From positions 1,693,849 to 1,757,848 of the forward strand of contig NZ_BNAY01000001.1 of NCBI RefSeq assembly GCF_014654365.1: 64,000 bases of DNA, read 5' to 3'. This DNA comes from Amycolatopsis oliviviridis (GTDB lineage: Bacteria; Actinomycetota; Actinomycetes; Mycobacteriales; Pseudonocardiaceae). The notes under the pieces are model-generated. The model saw only the letters and a program-made list of their open reading frames with translations. It did no database searches and was not told the origin of the DNA. The position numbers and the translations under genes are program-made. Every line of letters begins with the position of its first letter. The stretch's first letter is position 1. Of this stretch, positions 8,750 through 16,802 are shown in pieces.

Positions 8750-9298
8750 TCAGTAACCGAAATTCTGGGTCCAGTACGGCCCCGCGTCGGCCAGGAAATA
8801 GACACCTACGCCGATAGTGGTGAATTGAGGGTTGGCCAGATTCGCCCGATGCCCGGGACTGTCGAGCCAAGCCTGGACGACCGTTCGCGGGTCGACCTGA
8901 CCGCGAGCGACGTTCTCCCCGCCCGGATGGGGATATCCGGCCGCACGCATCCGGTCGGCCGGCGTGCTGCCGTCGGGCGCGACATGCGCACAGAAGTTCC
9001 TGCGGGCCATGTCCTTGCTGTGCCGGCGCGCGGCCGTCCGCAGCCGTTCGTCGGTCTCGAACGGCGGAAGGCCGGACTTCTTCCGGAACACGTTGACCAG
9101 CCGGGTCACCGCGTCCTCGTGCCGGGCCTGGTGCGCGGCGCTGCCCACGATCGAGGCGAACGGCGAGTCCCGCTCGGACGGCGCGGCTTCGCGCACGGAG
9201 GTGCGGACCACCGAATCCACGACCGGCGTGGCCTTCCGGCGCAAAGAGCCGCGCGCGGCGGACTTGCCACGCTTCCGGTTTCGACGACTTTGGGGCAT
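8750..9298 (-). CDS. CAP-domain (SCP/PR1-like) protein without a visible signal peptide
   Basis: The C-terminal 120 residues form a bacterial CAP domain with the usual motifs: RNFCAHVAPDGSTPADRM, AAGYPHPGGENVARG and AWLDSPGHRANL, then TTIGVGVYF. The two His and the Glu that line the CAP cavity are all present. CAP proteins are normally extracytoplasmic. This one begins with about 25 Arg/Lys-rich residues (PQSRRNRKRGK) and has no hydrophobic signal segment, which is odd. ATG 9298 is preferred over the frame start at 9316 because GAAGGGAT lies upstream. Confidence 0.88.
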   Translation of the reverse strand: MPQSRRNRKRGKSAARGSLRRKATPVVDSVVRTSVREAAPSERDSPFASIVGSAAHQARHEDAVTRLVNVFRKKSGLPPFETDERLRTAARRHSKDMARRNFCAHVAPDGSTPADRMRAAGYPHPGGENVARGQVDPRTVVQAWLDSPGHRANLANPQFTTIGVGVYFLADAGPYWTQNFGY

Positions 9299-9674
9299 GC
9301 GATCCCTTCCGCCCACCGGAGATACCCTCTCCGCAAGCTAACACGAGAGCGCCCCGGCATCCCGCGACCGGCCTCCAGGGTCAGCGGGACCGCCCGTTCG
9401 GACAGGATTCCGGCAGTGAATACTTCCCAGTAGTAATACTTGGACTTCACCTTCCTCGAAATCCGTGTCGTAAAACAGCACCCAGCGTATCCCGAATACG
9501 CATTTTATTGACAGGCAGTCAACACTGCTCCCGAACAGCGTTCAACAAGCAACCGGGTGACGAACCGCCACGAACGGGCAGCCAGTTTATCCGAAAAAGC
9601 AAACAATATTGCCTTCGGCGGAAACCGAATGGTGAAGTCGATTTTCGAGGGTCAACGGGGAGGAAAGTGACTCC
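9299..9674. promoter_or_regulatory. Divergent intergenic region (CAP gene / ROK gene)
   Basis: This is 376 nt with an AT-rich centre (about 9425-9650), consistent with promoters for the two diverging genes. A GGGGAGGAAAG ribosome-binding site precedes the ROK start. No gene is supported here, and I could not identify a specific operator. Confidence 0.5.
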
Positions 9675-10841
9675 ATGCGCGGCGAAGCCGGCCGGGAAAT
9701 GCGCCGTTATAATCGATCTTCGGTGCTGACCACCCTGTACCACGAAGGTCCGTCGAGCCGGGTGGAGCTCAGTGACGCGACCGGCCTGAGCTGCTCGGTG
9801 GTGAGCCGGGTGGTCACCGAGTTACTTTCGAACCGGGTGATCCGGACGGTCGGAGCCGCCGACTCACGAGGAGGACGGCCGCGAATCCTGGTCGAGGTGA
9901 ATCCCGACTACGGTTCGGTGGTCGGCGTCGACGTGACCGAGGACAATGTCCAAATAGGTCTCTACGATTTCGCTCTGCGACAGCAAGCGGTTTCGCATTT
10001 CCGCGCTCCCGGCAGCCTGTCGGACGTCGGCGCGCTTTCCCAGCGGATCATCGCCGGGTTACGGTCGGTCGAACGCGCGGCGAAGACGACACGCGGAGCC
10101 ATCATCGGCGCCGGAGTCGCCGTGCCCGGCCCGATCGGCGTACCCGCCGGCACGGAGCTGGCGACCGAATTGGCCGGCCGCAGCGGCCTGCGCATCGTCC
10201 TCGGCGACAACCGGGTGCGATCGCTGGCACGCGCCGAAGGCTGGCTGGGCGCGGCGGGCAAGGCCGGCCGCACAGCGGTCGTGGTGCTCGAAGCCGAGGC
10301 ACATGTCGTCCTGGTCGAGGAGCGGCGGATCGAGTGGTCCGGCGATTGGGGCCACACGACCTTGGTCTACGACGGACGGCCTTGCCGGTGCGGTGCGCGC
10401 GGATGCGCGGAGACCTACATCGGGGCGGACGGAGTGCTCGAACGCCACCGTCAATTCTCCGGCGGCACACCGAAGCCGGGTTCCAAGGCGGGCCGCCGTC
10501 TCCTGACGGCTCCCCATCCGGAACTCGCCCGCGAGACCGTCGGTTATCTCGGCGCTTCCATCGCCGGAATGACAAATCTTCTGCAGCCCGAGCGCGTCGT
10601 CCTCACCGGCTGGTTCGGCCGCGCGCTGAGCGAACGGCATCTCGACGAACTACGCGAGAATCTCGCCGAACGCGCGCTCGGGCCCACGACGATCGAGGCG
10701 GGCCTGGCCACCGCGGCCACCGCCCGGATCGGAGCGGCGGCGCTGCCGATCTGCGCTTTTTTGGAGTACGGACAGGATCCGCGCAAAGTCATCCCGCTGG
10801 AAGACGGCAGGCCCGCCGGTTTTCCCTACGCGGTCCCGTGA
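9675..10841 (+). CDS. ROK-family transcriptional regulator (NagC/XylR type)
   Basis: The 388-aa protein has an N-terminal winged helix (NRSSVLTTLYHEGPSSRVEL, then SCSVVSRVVTELL) followed by an actin-like ROK domain. The ROK hallmarks are GVDVTEDNVQIGLYDF and the zinc-binding cluster CRCGARGCAETYIG near residue 240. Members usually repress sugar-use genes and respond to sugars or sugar phosphates. The sugar-phosphorylating DNGR-type motif region reads LGDNRVRSLARAE, so ligand binding is likely conserved. No sugar operon is adjacent, so the regulon is unknown. ATG 9675 has a strong RBS. Confidence 0.9.
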   Translation: MRGEAGREMRRYNRSSVLTTLYHEGPSSRVELSDATGLSCSVVSRVVTELLSNRVIRTVGAADSRGGRPRILVEVNPDYGSVVGVDVTEDNVQIGLYDFALRQQAVSHFRAPGSLSDVGALSQRIIAGLRSVERAAKTTRGAIIGAGVAVPGPIGVPAGTELATELAGRSGLRIVLGDNRVRSLARAEGWLGAAGKAGRTAVVVLEAEAHVVLVEERRIEWSGDWGHTTLVYDGRPCRCGARGCAETYIGADGVLERHRQFSGGTPKPGSKAGRRLLTAPHPELARETVGYLGASIAGMTNLLQPERVVLTGWFGRALSERHLDELRENLAERALGPTTIEAGLATAATARIGAAALPICAFLEYGQDPRKVIPLEDGRPAGFPYAVP

Positions 10842-11185
10842 TCGGAGGCGCGGGGCGAAGGCGACTGCGGCGTAGGTCGGAGTGTTGTGAAAGCCACTTT
10901 CACAACACTCAAGGTTGCGAAAGCGGCTTTCACAACATCACCAGCGCGTGGCGTCAGAGGGCCGTGTCCGGTGGAAGCGGCCGCCGGTGCCGTGAGGGCA
11001 CTCCCATTGTCCGAAAGATCACCGGTTTCCCTCTGACCGAGCTGCCAGCCCTACGGTTGGTCTGTCGGCGGAGTTACGGTGATCCTAGGTGTCCGAGCGC
11101 CGCAGACGACCACGACGGTCGGCGAACGCGTCCCGGACCCGGACCCTGTCCACTTTCGCGTTCGCCGGCCGTCTACGGGTTCCGG
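10842..11185. other. Convergent intergenic region
   Basis: This is 344 nt between convergent ROK and transglycosylase genes. Apart from the double palindrome at 10881-10936 I see no gene or motif. Confidence 0.6.
10881..10936. repeat. Double palindrome of the GAAAG-n3-CTTTC family
   Basis: Unit 1 is a perfect 13-base inverted repeat AGTGTTGTGAAAG / CTTTCACAACACT (10881-10909, loop CCA). Unit 2 (10914-10936) is GTTGCGAAAG-CGG-CTTTCACAAC with one mismatch. The same design recurs at 34899-34952 and in degenerate form at 4686-4710, each time beyond gene 3' ends. A role as bidirectional terminator or mobile palindromic repeat is inferred. Confidence 0.75.
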
Positions 11186-12280
11186 TCAGTAGCCCCGGTA
11201 GGCACCGCCTGCCGCCATCGCCTGCAGGCCGGGCACCTCGCCGATCGAACCGTAGCGGTCGAGCGCGTACCGCACGCCCGCGATGATGTTGTCCACCGGG
11301 TTGTAGATGTCGTCGTGTCCCGGAAGTTTGTGCGCCTCGAACGTCGGGTCGATGCACTGCATGAGCCCCTTCGACGGATGTCCCGCCGCCGCGTTGGAAT
11401 CCCAGAGATTGATCGCGTTGGGGTTCCCGCTCGATTCGTGCTGGATGATCGCCCAGATGTTCGCGATATCCGCTTCGGACACCGGTACGCCGGCGGCTTG
11501 GAGTTCCTTGATGGCTTCCAGGATCCACTGGTGGACGTCGCCCGGCGGCATCGTGGCGGGCGGGCCTCCGCTCGTCGTCGCGGGCGCGCTCGCCCCACCT
11601 CCGCCTGCCCCACCACCGCTCGTGCTCGGCGCGGCGCCCTTGCGCGAGGTGCCGACGACGGGCTTCCCCACCGCGGAGAAGGTTCCGCCGGTGTGTCGGC
11701 TCATCACCTCACGTGATTGCCCGATCGCCGTGTCCGCCTCGGTGGCGAGCCGGTCGAGGTCTTCGCCCGCGGCGCGGGCCGCCGTGGCCGCACGCTCGGC
11801 GGCTTCGGCCAGAATCGTGGTGGGCGGCTTCTCCGGCGGCACCGCACCGACGACCTGCCGGTTGACGGCGTCCTGCCGCGCCTCGGCTTTGGCCACCGCC
11901 GCGGCCGCTTCGCCGTCGATCTGCCGGATCTCCCGCCGGGCCGCTTCGACCCGCTCCCCCGCCGAGGTCCGGATGCCACCGAGCCGCTCCCGGAGCGCCG
12001 AGAGATCGTCGGCGACCGAACCGAGGCTGCTGCGGAGCCGGCCGCCGGCACCGGCGAGTTCGTCCACATAGCCGTAGAAACCCTCGGCGGTCTGCCCGCT
12101 CCAGGCACCTTCACGTAGTCCGGTGACGGCGGCGTGAAGCCCGCTTGCGTGGCCATCGAGTCGTTCGGCGGCCTGCCGGAAACTTCTCGCCGTTTCCTCG
12201 ACGCGCTCCGGTTCGAGGGCTTCGAACTTCGCGGCTTTCTCCTCGACCGCACCCCATTCGGGTGGCATCGGCGCGGTCAT
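11186..12280 (-). CDS. WXG-domain protein fused to a lytic transglycosylase
   Basis: The 364-aa product begins with an ESX-type helical hairpin: W-S-G in GAWSGQTAEGFYGYVDEL near residue 65, with heptad-like helices on both sides. A second long helical stretch and an Ala/Gly/Ser linker (about residues 220-265) follow. The C-terminal 95 residues are an SLT-type transglycosylase domain (IWAIIQHESSGNPNAIN, GHPSKGLMQCIDPTFEAH, NIIAGVRYALDRYG); the Glu of QHESSG is the expected catalytic acid. The fusion suggests export by T7SS and peptidoglycan cleavage outside the membrane. ATG 12280 overlaps the upstream gene's stop by 4 nt (ATGA). The frame stays open further upstream, but that is a GC-bias shadow. 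Confidence 0.88.
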   Translation of the reverse strand: MTAPMPPEWGAVEEKAAKFEALEPERVEETARSFRQAAERLDGHASGLHAAVTGLREGAWSGQTAEGFYGYVDELAGAGGRLRSSLGSVADDLSALRERLGGIRTSAGERVEAARREIRQIDGEAAAAVAKAEARQDAVNRQVVGAVPPEKPPTTILAEAAERAATAARAAGEDLDRLATEADTAIGQSREVMSRHTGGTFSAVGKPVVGTSRKGAAPSTSGGGAGGGGASAPATTSGGPPATMPPGDVHQWILEAIKELQAAGVPVSEADIANIWAIIQHESSGNPNAINLWDSNAAAGHPSKGLMQCIDPTFEAHKLPGHDDIYNPVDNIIAGVRYALDRYGSIGEVPGLQAMAAGGAYRGY

Positions 12281-12663
12281 CGGATCTCGTCCAGCCAGGC
12301 GTTGCCGACCTCGGGGGTGTCTCGCGGCGGTGAAGCCGGTACAGGATCCGCTGAGGCCGCACCGGTGGCATGGTGCACGACCCGTGCGTTGTCCGTGTCG
12401 ACGCCCTGGGCCTCCCGGGCGGTCTGCCGCAACTTGGCAGCCGAGCGGTCCAGGTGCTCGATGGCGTGCCCGAACTCCCCGTGCACGCCGGCGTGGAACC
12501 CGGAGACCGACGCGTGCGCGCCGTCGCCCGAGCCGAGCCCGCCGAACGGATTGCTCGCGCCGGCGCCGTCCCCCAGCAGGGTGCGCGCCCGGTCCAGCTC
12601 GTCCCTGAGCGCGGCCAGCCGCTTGCTCGCCGCTTCCATCGCCGCAACGTCGTACTGGACCAC
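12277..12663 (-). CDS. WXG100-like (ESX-type) partner protein
   Basis: The 128-aa protein starts at GTG 12663 after GGAGGAG. It is predicted all-helical with an N-terminal helix AAMEAASKRLAALRDELDRA, a turn rich in Gly (SNPFGGLGSGDGAH), and a second helix HAIEHLDRSAAKLRQTAREA. This is the helix-turn-helix size of ESX-secreted proteins, although a strict W-x-G is missing at the turn. The 4-nt overlap with the WXG-transglycosylase gene suggests they form a secreted heterodimer. Confidence 0.75.
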   Translation of the reverse strand: MVQYDVAAMEAASKRLAALRDELDRARTLLGDGAGASNPFGGLGSGDGAHASVSGFHAGVHGEFGHAIEHLDRSAAKLRQTAREAQGVDTDNARVVHHATGAASADPVPASPPRDTPEVGNAWLDEIR

Positions 12664-12748
12664 GACCGTCTCCTCCGGACTCGTTCCTCGGCTGAGGTTC
12701 CCCCGGTGACGGCCGGCACAAGGGCCGTGTGGCGGCGGAAGTGTCCTT

Positions 12749-12765
12749 CGGAGGGAAATCCTCCG
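12749..12765 (-). terminator. Short hairpin after the LysR gene
   Basis: CGGAGG (12749-12754) pairs with CCTCCG (12760-12765) over GAAAT, 23 nt past the minus-strand LysR stop. It is a weak candidate because the stem is only 6 bp. Confidence 0.35.
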
Positions 12766-12787
12766 CTGATCACGAACGGAGGGTCGA

Positions 12788-13759
12788 TCAGTGACGGCCG
12801 CGCAGCACCGTCTCGACGTACTCGCGATCAGTCGACGGAAGCCACCAGGATTCCCACGGCGGGATGAGCCAGCCCAGTTCGGTGGCGGCGTCGCGAACGA
12901 CCTGCACCGCGCGGGTGATCGCGCCGTCCGCCCGATCCGGCCGCCACAGCAGCGAGAACGGGTACAGCGGGACGGGGTCGACCACCGGGATCACGACGAC
13001 ACCGTCGGGCACCGGTGCGGTCAGCGGAGCGATGGCGGGCAGACCGTAGGCCAGGATCGCCGCGTTCGCGGCGCTGCGTCCGTGGCCATGCAGCTTCTCG
13101 GCGTGGGTCAGGCCGAACTCTTCGGCGAGCTCCACGTTCCAGTTGTGCCAGTCGAGCGCGCGATCGGAGGTGTGGAGCAGCAACGGATGCGCCTGCAATT
13201 CCCGCATCCGGAGTTCCGCGCGGCCTTCCAGCGGGTGGCCCTCCGGCACGACCAGACCGTGCGGCTCCAGGCGCACCAATTCGTGCTGGATCGACTTCGG
13301 CAGCACCATTCCCGGCCAGTTCACCCGCCCGAAAGCCATGTCGAGCCTGCCCTGCGCGAGGTCGGGGAGCGCTCCCGCGAGCCCTTGTCCCTGAAGGACC
13401 TCAAGAGGCTGCCCGGACAGCCGTTCGCGAAGTACCTGTGCGATCGCGTTGGTCACCAGGCCTTCGGTGATCACGTCGATCCGCAGCGGCAGTGCCGTGC
13501 GCCCGAGCGCCGTGACGAGGTCCTCGGCGTCGGCGAGCAGCCTGCGTCCACGTTCCACGAAGACCGCGCCCGCGTCGGTCACTTCGACATGCCGGCGGTC
13601 GCGGATGAACAGGACCACGCCGAGCCGCTGTTCCAGCTGGCCGATCTGGGCGGACAGCGTCTGCTGGGCGATGAGCAGCCGGTTCGCCGCGCGCCCGAAG
13701 TGCAGTTCTTCGGCCAGTGCGACGGCGTATCGCACCAGCCGCAGGTCGAGGTCGGTCAC
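12788..13759 (-). CDS. LysR-family transcriptional regulator
   Basis: The 323-aa protein has the LysR winged helix at residues 5-64: RLVRYAVALAEELHFGRAAN, then QTLSAQIGQLEQRLGVVLF. An effector-binding domain follows, with the typical RRLLADAEDL linker helix and a TEGLVTNAIAQVLRE segment. LysR proteins activate or repress divergently transcribed or nearby genes in response to small metabolites. The divergent neighbour is the ECF sigma factor, a possible target. The ligand cannot be inferred. Confidence 0.92.
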   Translation of the reverse strand: MTDLDLRLVRYAVALAEELHFGRAANRLLIAQQTLSAQIGQLEQRLGVVLFIRDRRHVEVTDAGAVFVERGRRLLADAEDLVTALGRTALPLRIDVITEGLVTNAIAQVLRERLSGQPLEVLQGQGLAGALPDLAQGRLDMAFGRVNWPGMVLPKSIQHELVRLEPHGLVVPEGHPLEGRAELRMRELQAHPLLLHTSDRALDWHNWNVELAEEFGLTHAEKLHGHGRSAANAAILAYGLPAIAPLTAPVPDGVVVIPVVDPVPLYPFSLLWRPDRADGAITRAVQVVRDAATELGWLIPPWESWWLPSTDREYVETVLRGRH

Positions 13760-13992
13760 CGGGTGACAGTATCCCGCTGTCAGAGACGGCTACAAGAAAC
13801 GCGCCCGGCGGCGGATCACTCGATCGGATGACAATCCTTCACTTCGGCGGTCCGTGCGGGAAACCCCTACGTCTCGTCCCGGCGCTCGACGCGCTTTGTG
13901 CGGCTTCGCATCATGGCGGAACGAGAGAACCGGAACGCACGCGAACGTCCGTTCGCGGTGCCCATCCCGGGCCCGGCCGGACGGAGCATCCG

Positions 13993-14634
13993 ATGACCAT
14001 GTCCTGTATCGACGCGCCCGCGAACGGCACGAACGCCGAATTGCTCCGCCTGGCGCGGGAGGCCCGGCTGGATTTGTCACGGCCGGAACGGGGGGCCCGG
14101 ACGGGGCAGGCCGTGAACGAGCTGCTGCGCCTCGTGTACCCGAAGATCCTTGCGTACTGCCGGATCCGGCTCGGCCCGGACACCTATCGGATGTGCACCG
14201 CCGACGACGTGGCCCAGGAGACGGCGATGGCCCTGCTCACCGCGTTGCCCCGGTTCCACGATCAGGGCACGTCGTTCCTGGGCTACGTCTACCGCATCGC
14301 CGAGTACAAGGTCGTCGACGCCCGGCGGCGGCACCAGCGCGACCGGGCGAAACCGGTCGCCACGCCGCCCGAGCGGCCGCAGCCCGGACCGTCTCCGGAG
14401 GACCATCTCCTCACCGAGGAGTTCCTTGCCCGGCTGCACGGCCTGCTCCGCTACCTTTCCGACAATCAGCGCAGCGCCGTGTGGCTCAGGGTCTTCGAAG
14501 GGCTTTCCGCCATCGAAGCAGCGGAGCGGCTGGATTCCACACCGGGCTCGGTCCGGGTCGCCGTCCACCGCGCCCTGCGCCGGCTTCGACGCCTGATCCC
14601 GCCTTCCGACCCGCTGGTGCGAGCGCCACGATGA
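13993..14634 (+). CDS. ECF-type sigma factor, ShbA-like
   Basis: The 213-aa product carries sigma region 2 (ILAYCRIRLG, DDVAQETAMALLTALPRF, SFLGYVYRIAEYKVVDARRR) and region 4 (LRYLSDNQRSAVWLRVFEGL, AAERLDSTPGSVRVAVHRAL). The wording ADDVAQE plus LTALPRF is close to Streptomyces ShbA, which drives transcription of the principal sigma factor gene. No anti-sigma factor gene is adjacent, as is also typical of ShbA. ATG 13993 is chosen for its GGAG-type site; ATG 13999 is an alternative. The open frame back to 13717 is not protein-like. Confidence 0.85.
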   Translation: MTMSCIDAPANGTNAELLRLAREARLDLSRPERGARTGQAVNELLRLVYPKILAYCRIRLGPDTYRMCTADDVAQETAMALLTALPRFHDQGTSFLGYVYRIAEYKVVDARRRHQRDRAKPVATPPERPQPGPSPEDHLLTEEFLARLHGLLRYLSDNQRSAVWLRVFEGLSAIEAAERLDSTPGSVRVAVHRALRRLRRLIPPSDPLVRAPR

Positions 14635-14636
14635 AA

Positions 14637-14668
14637 CCGGGGTGCCGACGGGAACTCCGGCACCCCGG
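14637..14668. terminator. Bidirectional terminator between sigma and permease genes
   Basis: CCGGGGTGCCG (14637-14647) pairs perfectly with CGGCACCCCGG (14658-14668) over a 10-nt loop. It occupies nearly the whole 40-nt gap between convergent stops. Confidence 0.75.
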
Positions 14669-14674
14669 CCCACT

Positions 14675-16081
14675 TCATCGGGATCGCGTCGGCGCCCGTC
14701 CGGCGACCACGCGGTTGCGCGACACCAGCCGCCAGCCCACGGCGAGCACCACCACGACCACCGGGATGGAATAGAAGGCGATCTTCTCCGGACCGGTCGA
14801 GAAGCCCATCAACACCAGTACGAGTCCCAGGAAGCCGAGTGTCAGCCAACCCGTATACGGTGCGCCGGGCATGCGATACGACGGTTGTTCGATCTCCCCC
14901 GCGAGCACGGCCTTGCGCAACCGCATCTGGCAGATGAGCAGGGTGGCCCAGGTACTCACGACACCGATCGACGAGACGGCGACGGCGATGTCGAACGCCT
15001 CGGTGGGCACCAGGTAGTTGAGGCCCACGCCGAGCAGGTAGGCCCCGGCGGTGAACAGGATGCCGCCGAACGGCACCTGGCGCTTGTTCATCCGCCCGAC
15101 GAAGGCCGGCGCTTCGCCCTTTTCCGCCAGCGCCCGCAGGATGCGCCCGGTCGAATAGAGCCCCGAGTTGCAGCTCGACAACGCCGCGGTCAGCACCACC
15201 GCGTTCATCACGTCGCCGATCCCCGGGATACCGAGCAGGGTGAACACGGTCACGAACGGGCTTTCGCCGCCCCGGTATGCCGACCACGGCAGCAGCATGG
15301 CGAGCAGGACCACCGAACCGACGTAGAAGATCGCGATCCGCCAGACCACACCGTTGATCGCCTTCGGCAGCACCTTCTCCGGGTTCTTGGTCTCCCCGGC
15401 CGTGATGCCGACGACCTCGATCGCCGCGTACGCGAAGACGACCGCCTGGAGGGTCATCAACGTGATGCCGATCCCGCTCGGGAAGAAGCCCCCGTGCCCG
15501 GTCAGGTTGTGCACACCGGCCGTGGTGTCACCGACCTGCGCGGCCGAGAGCACCAGGCCCGCGCCGACCGCGAGGAAGACGACGATGGCGAGCACCTTGA
15601 TGACCGAGAACCAGAATTCGAGCTCGCCGAACAGCCGCACCGACAGCATGTTGACCCCGAGCAGCACCCCGAGGGCGATCAGCGCGGTGACCCACTGCGG
15701 TACGTCCGGCAACCACTTGTGGACGTAGATCGCCACCGCCGTGATCTCCGCGATACCCGTCATCGCCCAGTTCAGCCAGTACATCCAGCCCGCGGCGAAA
15801 CCGGCCCAAGGCCCGATGAACCGCCGCGCGTAGGTGACGAAGCTCCCGGAGGACGGGTTGTGCAGCACCAGCTCGCCGAGGGCACGCATCACGAAGTAGG
15901 CCGCGATACCGCACACGGCGTAGGACAGGATCAGCGCCGGCCCGGCCTGGGCCAGCCGCCCGCCCGCGCCGAGGAACAGCCCGACGCCGATCGCACCCCC
16001 GATCGCGATCATCTGGACATGGCGATTGCCGAGGGATTTCGAATACTCTTCCTTGCTCTTTTCCTGCACAGCCGGATCCAT
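14675..16081 (-). CDS. ansP: Amino-acid permease, L-asparagine permease (AnsP) type
   Basis: The 468-aa protein of the APC/AAT family starts at ATG 16081 (MDPAVQEKSK); a longer frame to 16198 has no family-like sequence. The N-terminal signature GNRHVQMIAIGGAIGVGLFL leads to 12 predicted membrane helices. Segments GELVLHNPSSGSFVTYAR, GWMYWLNWAMTGI, VVLTAALSSCNSGLYSTGRI and LICQMRLRKA match what I know of mycobacterial AnsP more closely than GABA or Lys permeases. It probably imports asparagine or a related neutral amino acid by proton symport. Exact substrate is inferred. Confidence 0.88.
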   Translation of the reverse strand: MDPAVQEKSKEEYSKSLGNRHVQMIAIGGAIGVGLFLGAGGRLAQAGPALILSYAVCGIAAYFVMRALGELVLHNPSSGSFVTYARRFIGPWAGFAAGWMYWLNWAMTGIAEITAVAIYVHKWLPDVPQWVTALIALGVLLGVNMLSVRLFGELEFWFSVIKVLAIVVFLAVGAGLVLSAAQVGDTTAGVHNLTGHGGFFPSGIGITLMTLQAVVFAYAAIEVVGITAGETKNPEKVLPKAINGVVWRIAIFYVGSVVLLAMLLPWSAYRGGESPFVTVFTLLGIPGIGDVMNAVVLTAALSSCNSGLYSTGRILRALAEKGEAPAFVGRMNKRQVPFGGILFTAGAYLLGVGLNYLVPTEAFDIAVAVSSIGVVSTWATLLICQMRLRKAVLAGEIEQPSYRMPGAPYTGWLTLGFLGLVLVLMGFSTGPEKIAFYSIPVVVVVLAVGWRLVSRNRVVAGRAPTRSR

Positions 16082-16742
16082 CAAAATCCAATCATCATCA
16101 AAACAGGACGGACATTTTCTTGAGGTTCCACGCAGCAGGGGCCGAAGAACCATTTCTCCACGGCGGGCACATACGCACCAGCAAGGAAAAACAAGCACGC
16201 ACGCTCGACGACAGCCGCGCCATATCGCCGTTGTCCGGAGTCGGACCGGGCGACTCTACTGAACGGCCGCATTCACTCGAAACGGTCAGGGGAATGCGGT
16301 AGGGGAAACCCCCACCAATATCCGGCGACGACGATGCGAATGCACGTGCAGCACTTACGTCGAATTGTGTTCATAGAGTTCTCCGGAACATTTCATCGCA
16401 ACGCTTTCGCGGGAACTCGTCGCGTGCTAAGGCACGACAGCCGCGCCGGGTCACCCCACAGCCGGAACGGGTGACCGCGCAAGTCCGGCGCGAATCACCG
16501 CTCCGGACTGGCAAAACCGCAGGCCAGGGCCGGTACGACCAGGCCGGGGTCACCCAGTCGCGCGCCTGCTCAGGACACCCCTGCGGCTCAAACCCTGTGG
16601 TTCGACCACACAGTTCGGCCCCCGCGGCTTCTCGTACCCCCTCGGCAAGCCCCTCACGAGGTAAAAAGTCCCATCGGATGTTCTCCCGGCCCGGGCCCGG
16701 TAGCCCGCGAACGGAGACCGATCGACCCAGGAGGAGGCCGCC
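16082..16742. promoter_or_regulatory. Divergent intergenic region (permease / SARP regulator)
   Basis: This 661-nt region separates diverging genes and must hold both promoters. The part next to the permease (about 16070-16400) is less GC-rich. ORFs here lack RBSs and family features. I could not place -10/-35 boxes with confidence, and the direct repeats often found at SARP-controlled promoters were not evident. Confidence 0.5.
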
Positions 16743-16802
16743 ATGCAGCTCGATATGGACCTCCTCCGCCCCGCCGCCCTCGAGACCCGGATCCAGCCAT
16801 GA
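16743..16802 (+). CDS. 19-codon leader ORF coupled to the SARP gene
   Basis: An exceptionally strong ribosome site, AGGAGGAGG (16729-16737), sits 5 nt before ATG 16743. The peptide MQLDMDLLRPAALETRIQP ends in TGA within ATGA, overlapping the SARP start codon at 16799. The SARP gene itself has no purine-rich site of its own just upstream, so its translation probably depends on termination of this leader. I see no attenuator codon run. Function as a regulatory leader is inferred. Confidence 0.6.
   Translation: MQLDMDLLRPAALETRIQP

Noticed and set aside
16590..16640. Sequence GTGGTTCGACCACAC resembling a tRNA T-arm
   Set aside because: No matching acceptor, D or anticodon stems can be folded around it.
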